Source: Mytilus trossulus
Lineage: Eukaryota > Mollusca > Bivalvia > Mytilida > Mytilidae
Length of the DNA stretch: 64,000 bases
Direction of reading: 5' to 3'
Assembly: GCF_036588685.1 (NCBI RefSeq)
Contig: NC_086374.1
Span: forward strand, 22,250,886 to 22,314,885
The notes under the pieces were generated by a model. That model did not search any database. It was not told where the DNA came from and saw only the letters and a program-made list of their open reading frames with translations. Position 1 is the stretch's first letter, and every line of letters starts with the position of its first letter. Positions 22,701 to 31,700 of this stretch are shown piece by piece. The position numbers and the translations under genes are program-made.

Positions 22701-25700
22701 TCCGACCGACCGACCCGACTTTTTCATGGAGAAAATCCGTAAACCAACAAATTAAAAAACCGTGGCCTAATTATCAAGTTGTATATTTTGTAATTATAAA
22801 CAGTTTAATATGCCTCATGAAATTATTTTTTATAAAATATCTAAACCATTCTAGCACTAATGGTCTTGTTGTGAGTACCCAAAATGTTGACCACAAACAA
22901 AATTGATTATTTTGTTCCCATCTTTGATTTTTAAATATGGCTTTCACTTTTTAGGTTCTTCTTCTGAAAGTGGAATCTAAAGTTGAGACATAATCTTTTT
23001 ACATGCATCCTAATATTTAAAGTGATCATAGTAAGGACGATTAAAGCCACAGACCCACCTTTGACTGGAAAAATGAGAAAAGGAAGTCCTTCCACTGTGT
23101 ACTATCAATAGATTTGTATTTGAATTTTTCTATATAAGCCTTCAGGAATGGTTCAAATTCATCTACAATATATGGCTAAGTTTCAATAATTATCTTACAT
23201 TAATGTATATAAAACCAAGTTCATTTCCATAAATAATTTGAAGAAAAAATCAGATTTAAACTATTACATGGTATTAAATTTTGGGAAATCCTTTTCTTTC
23301 AATCAGTTTGGCTCAAATTACAAGTTTAGTTTATGTTCATTGCAAACACAAAATCTTTTATGCAGCATTTCCTTAAATTACAAAAATTGATCTCACATTT
23401 TTGTTCGTTGGTCAACAATTACAATTATAAACTACATACAATATTTTTCATTTTCAATTAAAGTGACCACTTCTGTAAAATATTTTTGACCTTTTGATTT
23501 TGCTATTTGATAAAGGACTTTCCATTTTGAATTTTGCTTGGAGTTTGGTTAATTTTAGCAGAAAATAGCAAAATCACAAACTCAAATATCCACAAGAAAT
23601 ACATTTTTTTACTCAATCCACAAAAATTGGTACCGTCAAAAAGAAATGAATACACATTACTTTAGAAAAGTTGATCTTTAACAATACCAATAATTGGAAC
23701 CTTGCAGTTGTGTTTTGAAACATTAATCTTTGTGGCTTTTTAAAAGGAAGGGATGACCTATAAGAGTATGAAGATTCATTTGATCAATATTACCGGGTCC
23801 ACCTAGAATTGTTTCCAGGTGATACAATAATGTGAATCCTTTTTCATATGGTACAATAGAGAAAGCATCATCAGGGTCCACTCCTCTCAAATCTGGTATA
23901 AGTTTTGTATAGGGACCATTTTTTAAAACATCCACCTGCAAAAATATTAATCATATATTTATAGATTAATAAACTTAAGTCCATGTTTTCACATGAAAAA
24001 TTAAAAATGTTCCAGTTTTTCAAGGACAAGTGTGATTACATCCAAATTACAAAAGAAACAAGGAAATCAAAGTATGGATTCTTTATAGCATAGCAGCATT
24101 TCATGTGTATTTTAAACTAGATGCAGTTTTAAGCATTTACTAGTAGTTACATCTATCGTATTACATATAGAAATAGAGGAAAACATAGTCATGCAAAAAT
24201 TGTAAAGAATTCTTACCACACTTTGTTGTAAATCATTCCAACCTTCAGCAGCACTTAACTGTCTTAATGGTTCACCATTCATTCGACCTTGAATTTTTCT
24301 CTCCACAAACACAGTATGACCTTCATTTAACCTGACCATAAAGATTAATATCTGATGAGGTTTGTTTATCTAAATAGATCTTACCACACTTTGTTGTAAT
24401 TCAATCCATCTTTCAGCAGCACTAATTTGTCTATAAGGTTCACCATACATTCGACCCTTTATTTTCCTTTCCACAAAAACAGTATGACCTTCATTTAACC
24501 TACCATGGAAATGCCAGAATTACATAGGATTACCCTTGTATTGAAAACTTGTACTAAGTTTACTATCTATTTATGGAATTGCACTTAAAATTAGGTGATC
24601 TGTTTTTAATACAGTAAGCACTATAAGGATTGTTACTTTTTTTTTACAATTGTTCCAGATTTGAGGATGGTTGGGTGACCCAAAACATGTATAACTCCAC
24701 CACACTATGTATGTGCAAAATCAGATTCCTGTTATGCAGTGGTTGTTGTTTGTTGTTGTTTTACATCATAGAAATCAAAAGTTATTAAGTGTAGTTTTTT
24801 TAAGCAATTGTCATGGTAGTGCCTTTTATAGGTTGCTATAAGGTATAGGACATTCTGTTAATTAAACCAAATCTTCCTAATTTCATATGTATAACATACA
24901 AAAAAGTCCTTATAAACCTACCAAAAATGTTCTGGATTTTTATTGGTGACTAAATTTCCAGTCCAGCTGTGGGAGATTTCATGTGCAACAACATCTGCTA
25001 AAGACTTATCACCAGCCTGCAGTAATGAGTGAAAAAGACTTACATACCGATATATTATTAATTTAATGTTTGCTTTACTAAAAATCTTGTTCTAAATGAA
25101 AAGAGTATAGGTAATATGGACCATATTGGACCCAAAATTTAGCGTTAATTAAAAATTTACTGTGCATGATCTCATTTTCACTGTAACATGACTTAGGTTA
25201 AAGTGTTGGAAAACTTTCAAATGCTCTTTAATGCAATTATCAGTCTCTCGTATTCTTTGTGCCTGACCAAGCCCTGGTGCCTGTGGTTCAGCAGTTGTTG
25301 TTTGTCGCTGTCTGTCATGTTTTCTTGTTTTTTTTTATATGTGGTTTGTTAAAGGCTAGTCACTGGTTTTTCTCACTGAATTTTTCACTTTTTATTTTGT
25401 TTACGCCTTTGATAGTTGACTATACCATACAGGTTTTTCTTATTGTTAAAGGTCTTAGTGTGACCTGTAGTTGCTTACATGCAAGTCATTTTGCATCTCC
25501 TTTTTTATTTGCAATCTAGATATGATATATCCTAAGTTATAACGTACCAACAAAGTAGGTGTCACAAATGTCAGACATGGATTTTCCATTCCACCATAAG
25601 GAAAAGATGGAGGTAGAACCAGAAGATCATATCTACCCCAGACGTATGGACCACATAGATCCTCAGCTGTCTTTAACATTGTCTCTGTCTATAAAAAGAA

Positions 25701-28700
25701 AAGAGGGAGGTAAAACCATGAGATCATACCGACCCCTGAGATACAGACCACATAGATCCTCAGCTGTCTTTAACATTGTCTCTGTCTAGAAAAAGAAAAG
25801 AGAGAGGTAAAACCATGAGATCATACCGACCCCTGAGATACAGACCACATAGATCCTCAGCTGTCTTTAACATTGTCTCTGTCTAGAAAAAGAAAAGAGG
25901 GAGGTAAAACCATGAGATCATACCGACCCCAAACGTACAGACCACATAGATCCTCAGCTGTCTTTAACATTGTCTCTGTCTAGAAAAAGAAAAGAGGGAG
26001 GTAAAACCATGAGATCATACCGACCCCAGACGTACAGACCACATAGATCCTCAGCTGTCTTTAACATTGTCTCTGTCTAGAAAAAGAAAAGAGGGAGGTA
26101 AAACCATGAGATCATACCGACCCCAGACGTACAGACCACATAGATCCTCAGCTGTCTTTAACATTGTCTCTGTCTAGAAAAAGAAAAGAGGGAGGTAAAA
26201 CCATGAGATCATACCGACCCCAGACGTACAGACCACATAGATCCTCAGCTGTCTTTAACATTGTCTCTGTCTAGAAAAAGAAAAGAGGGAGGTAAAACCA
26301 TGAGATCATACCGACCCCAGACGTACAGACCACATAGATCCTCAGCTGTCTTTAACATTGTCTCTGTCTAGAAAAAGAAAAGAGAGAGGTAAAACCATAA
26401 GATCATACCGACCCCTGAGATACAGACCACATAAATCTTATGCTGTCTTTGACATTGTCTGGGTCTAGAAAATCAGTTTTGACATATTTTCATAACATAT
26501 TTTCTTTGAACTTAAATAAAAATTAAAGTTGATATCCATGTGTTTCAAATTTAAGAAAACACCTTTCAGAATCATATGTTTCTTTTGGCAAATGTTGTGA
26601 AAACATTATTGATGATTGTTTTGGAAATACAAAAGAACAAATCATTTTGATCTTTAAGACCTTTCATGATGTTCTTTAAACATGTACATTTGCAAATCTA
26701 AAGATCTGTGATTTTACCAGGGGATGTTTCTTTTGATCAAATGTGTTCATATTGTGTCTTTTTTATGTTGTGAAATTGTGATGTTAACTATTGTTTCAGA
26801 AAAGGGAGAAGGTTGGTACTTATTAAAATATTTTAACCTGCTGTGTTTGTTTGCACCTGTCCTAAGTCAAGAATATGATGTGCAGTGTCGTTTGTTAATG
26901 TGGTTCATAAGTTAATCTCATTTCTCAGTTTTTGTATAGATTAGACCATTGTTTATCCCATTTGAATGGTTTTAAAATGACATTTTTGTGCCCTTTATAG
27001 CTTACTGTTGGGGTGTGAGTCAACATGGTGAAGACTCGGTGTTGAAGACAGTACGTCTTATATCTACAGTCAGTGAAATATACTAATAGTGCCCAATATT
27101 TTTGCTCACTGCTTCTCTCTACAAGATGGCTTTTTTTCAAAGTGCAAACCTATCAAATGATACATTGTATTTGTTTCAATATAGATTTTGATAGTATATT
27201 TTAATATTGATGAGGAAACAGTTGGCACTATTTTAAATTTTTCTATCTATCTAGTTTCATGGTAAAAATAAAGATACCAAAAAATTCCTTTTGATTTCCC
27301 AAACACTTTATATTAGATTTTATAGTCTGCTAAGCAAATATCAAGTTATTTACAAACCTCAGAAAATTCAAAAGCTGCTGCATCAACAAATTCTTTCTCT
27401 GACCATACTTTTGACCGTGGACCAATATCTCTGAAAATGAAAATAAAAGAAATTCAGAAGATGGAGTATAATTTCTGATGATTTTTTTTTAGGGGGGTGG
27501 GGGAGAGTGACCGAGACGTGAAGGGTTCTTAACAACTTTTTATAAATATCTTAAAGAAATGTAGACTTGAAAGTGCTTATATATCCAAAACCATTTTCTG
27601 AAGAAGAAAAAAAGTCCAAGGGACATAACTCTTGTAAAAGTGTTGAATTTGTATCAATTTTCTAACTTGTCTGCAACATTGCTAAAATAAACTACTGTGC
27701 TATAAGTTTGATAACAAGAAGGTGTCCATAGTACATAGATTGGCACTATCATTTTCTATGTTCAGTGGACCGTGAAATTGAGGTCAAAACTCTAATTTGG
27801 CATTGAAATTAAAAAGATCATATCATATGTGTACTAAGTTTCAAGTTGATTGGCCTTCAAACAACCTTGACCAAAAAATTTAACCTGAAGCGAGACAGAT
27901 TGATGAACAAATGAATGAACTGACGCACAGACCAGAATCATAATTGCCCATAAATGGGGCCTTAAAATCTTACAAGGATTTGCAAGTTAGAGTGCTTACA
28001 ACAATTTTCCATATAATTAATATTTCCAAGGGGCAAAATTCAGTATTTTCTTAGTCTCGTGCAATGTGTCATACAAGGGTAAAAAAAGATGAAAAGCTGA
28101 TATTACCTGCTCTCTAGATCTCCACCAACAATAGCAATAAGATAAGATGGTATTGGTACTTTCTGTTCAAATCTATAAATAGTTTTAGTATTATCACTAC
28201 TAGAAGTCTCCGATCCTGTACTTATGGCACTCATCAGTAAAGTTATCTCCTTTGGTGCTGTTATCTGTGAAAATTAAAACCACAGTAATGCACTTACTCT
28301 CACAAAAAATTGTTTGATTATCTTAATTTCTGTTTTTATTAACCAAACTTTGAATTTTGTTATATTTCAAATTAAAGTGTGCCACATGGTTTATATCAGT
28401 GGCAAGGGACACTTGTGTAAATTCAAATGGGTTGGTTGAATGATTAAAAAAACAACTTCAACTGAGTATGTTGCTTTGCCAAATCATTTCCTCTACATGA
28501 CACAAGATATTTGATGTAGATTCTGTATTTTTTAATACATTATGTATATTAATGTTTGAGGTAATTTGTCCAATATTTAATACACCTAATGAGAATTTTT
28601 ATGTACAGATCATAGACATGAACATATTGAAACATCATTAGCTGCACCTAATAAAGATTTCAGTCAAAATATACTTGTCTTATCATGAAATCATTAGCTG

Positions 28701-31700
28701 AGATGGAGCTTAGCTTGATTCAGCTGTCATGGAAGCATGGTAGACCTGTTCTAATGTGGCATGTATACCTGCCCATTTCACATGAGTTAAAATAGGCATA
28801 CACAAATTACATGTATGATCAGATAATCTTGATAATACACAGTACTTTACCTTGGCAGTGTATGGAAACTTTACTGATGGGGTATCTTGACACGGTACAA
28901 AACTTCTACAATGAATTGCCTGGAAAACAAGAGGAAAATCATTTGGTACTTATCCTAAGCACTGTTATATTTTCATCATTACCATATATGACATGTGTAT
29001 CTGCTTTCTGCATTCTGGTTAATTCTTCAGAATAACCTGACAATGTTGACTAAGTTGGTTTTACAAATGGTAAAACAAGGTATCTTTTTTGGCATTTCCA
29101 TAGGAACTATAGATGACAACAATAGTTGCTAAATTTTAAAGTTAATAATGTAGAAAACAATAATTTGAAAAATCAAAATTTCCCTCAAAGTAGACTTATA
29201 AAAAATTCTTAATTATCAAACAGGTTTAAATTAACAGTATCAGTGAGAAATTTATAACAAATATTGTGCATTTGTATTTTAGAAAAACCTATTGTACATA
29301 CCTGACACTGACTAAACAAATATGGTTGTCTCTTCCCTGCTGTCTGATCAGCTGTCAACCATTGAAATGCTGAGGCCTCGGGGGAGGTCTCATACTCTAT
29401 TGATATGTTCAGTCTATTCATAAATACATACAACAATTTAATAACAATAAAACATATGTTCAGTCTATTGATAAAACACATAACAATTTGGTAACAATGA
29501 TAGCTGCAAAACAAACATTAGTACTGTATTTATATATTCTCCTGCGCTGGTTGACCTAAGAATATCATCTTATCTGTGAACATGCACCTTTTTGTTTTGT
29601 ATTAGCCATTTTTAGTTTAAGCTCATAAAGCATGGAAAGAAAAATTGAAGATTTTTTTTTTACACTTAAGTCTTTTATTTCTTTTATTGCTATAACTGAT
29701 TTTCTCTTTTATCATAAAACAATTTAGTTTGCAGACAGGACAATTTATTTTGTCCCAAAATATTAAGTTTTCAAAAGAATTTATAGTGCAATTTTTTCAT
29801 TACAGAATACAAATCTATTACTGTGGATTCATTATTATTCGTTGGATACCAATTTTAGTGGTTTTCATGGGTACTAGTGAACAACGAAATTAAATGTTCA
29901 ATGAATAACAATTTTTCTATAGACTTGTATGCAGACTTCGGCAAATCCACGAAATTAAATATCCACGAACTGGCAATTTTCCCCTAATCCACGAAAATTG
30001 GTACCCACGAAAATAAATGAATCCACAGTACCATGATTACAAGTTTTGTCATTACTCACTTATTTCCATTGGTAGTAGGAAGTCTGACCTCTAAACGAGA
30101 TCCAAATACATCAAGTTTATCTCCAAGAGAATAAGACAACTGTTGCCCTGTTGACTGGTCTGTTACATTTTTTATCTTCAAATCTTTTGAATCTAAAACC
30201 TGTTAAAACAAGAATGTGTCTAAAGTACACAGATGCCTCACTAGCACTATCAATATCTGTGTTCAGGACCATGAAATTGGGTCCAAAACTCTAATTTGGC
30301 ATTAAAATCAGAAAAATCATATCATAGGGACATGTGTACTAAGTTTCAATTTGATTGAACTTCAACTTCATAAAAAACTACCTCCACCAATAACTTGAAC
30401 CTGAAGCGGGACAAACGGACGAAACATAGGCAAAGACCTAAAAACATAATGACCCAAGGTGGGGCAAAAAAACACAATAATGATAAAGCAGGTGTTCTCA
30501 CTTCATGTCTCTATACCATTGAACTTAGGTTTACGAGAATAAAGATGTATATATATTTTTTAACTTTATGGACATTTTATTTATAAACAAGAATGTGTCC
30601 TAAGTACATGGATTCCCCATATGCACTATCATTTTCTTTATTCATAAATGATGATCAGTGGACCGTGACAATGGGGTAAAATCTTTTATTTGGCAGTAAA
30701 ATTAGAAAGATCATACCATAAGGAACATGTGTACTAAGTTTCAAGTTGATTGGACTTCAACTTCATCAAAAACTACCTTGACCAAAAACTTTATCCTGAA
30801 GCGGGACAGACGAACGAACAAAAGGATGAATGGACGCACAGACCAGAAAACATACATGTAATGCCCATAAATGGGGCATAAAAAGAAGATGTGGTATGAT
30901 TGCCACGAGAAAACTCTCCACAAGAGACCAAATGACACAGAAATTAACAACTATAGGTCACGGTTATTTGTATATTTGAAACATCAAAGGTCCTTCAAGT
31001 AGTGTCTCTAGTGATTGGTCAAATGTTGGTATTGTGATTAATTAACAATTTCTTTAAAAAAAAAGGTGAAAGCCTTATTTTACATTTTACGTTAATTGAA
31101 CATTTATCGTTTTCATGAAAATCATGAAAATAGCTAAAACTTCTCCAACAAAGAGATATTCATTGCATTTAAAAAACATTTTATTATTTTTCATTTATAA
31201 ATTCATATTGTGTATTTAAACACTTCATACGTAAAATGACTTACAGGTAGATAAATTTAGCTTCACAAGAGATCATATAAAGGTTGTTTATATATATTTG
31301 TAAAAGTTCAACAGGAATCAATTTTATGTATCTATTGTGTGTGTTATTTTACATTTTGAATCTGTCATTATCATGATCTTAAAATTACCATAACAAAATT
31401 GCTTTTTATATAGAAAGTCTGTAGATCTCGGTTACCAATATACTGTCATGACTGTTTTCAGAGAATATGATGAGACATTATCAATACATGTAGTTAGGAA
31501 ATGTTAGGGGGAGAAATCCAACTTCTTCACTTTGCATGTGGTAGCAATGTCAAATCTCGAATATGAGTCAGACATAATCCTCTATATATATGTAAACGCA
31601 TTATTACATGATTGTACAAGTTATCATGGTTATTATATTTTACATACCACTGTATCAACTCCATCTTTTTGTTTCTCTACAGTCAGATGGGCAAAACCAC

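Noticed and set aside
24385..24499. Exon 10a as a dead duplicate
   Set aside because: Splice sites, length, phases and the zinc-ligand motif are intact and many changes are silent, so decay is not the simplest reading.
25601..26473. CRISPR-like regular array
   Set aside because: Units are contiguous copies without variable spacers, come from a eukaryotic exon, and no cas gene is present.
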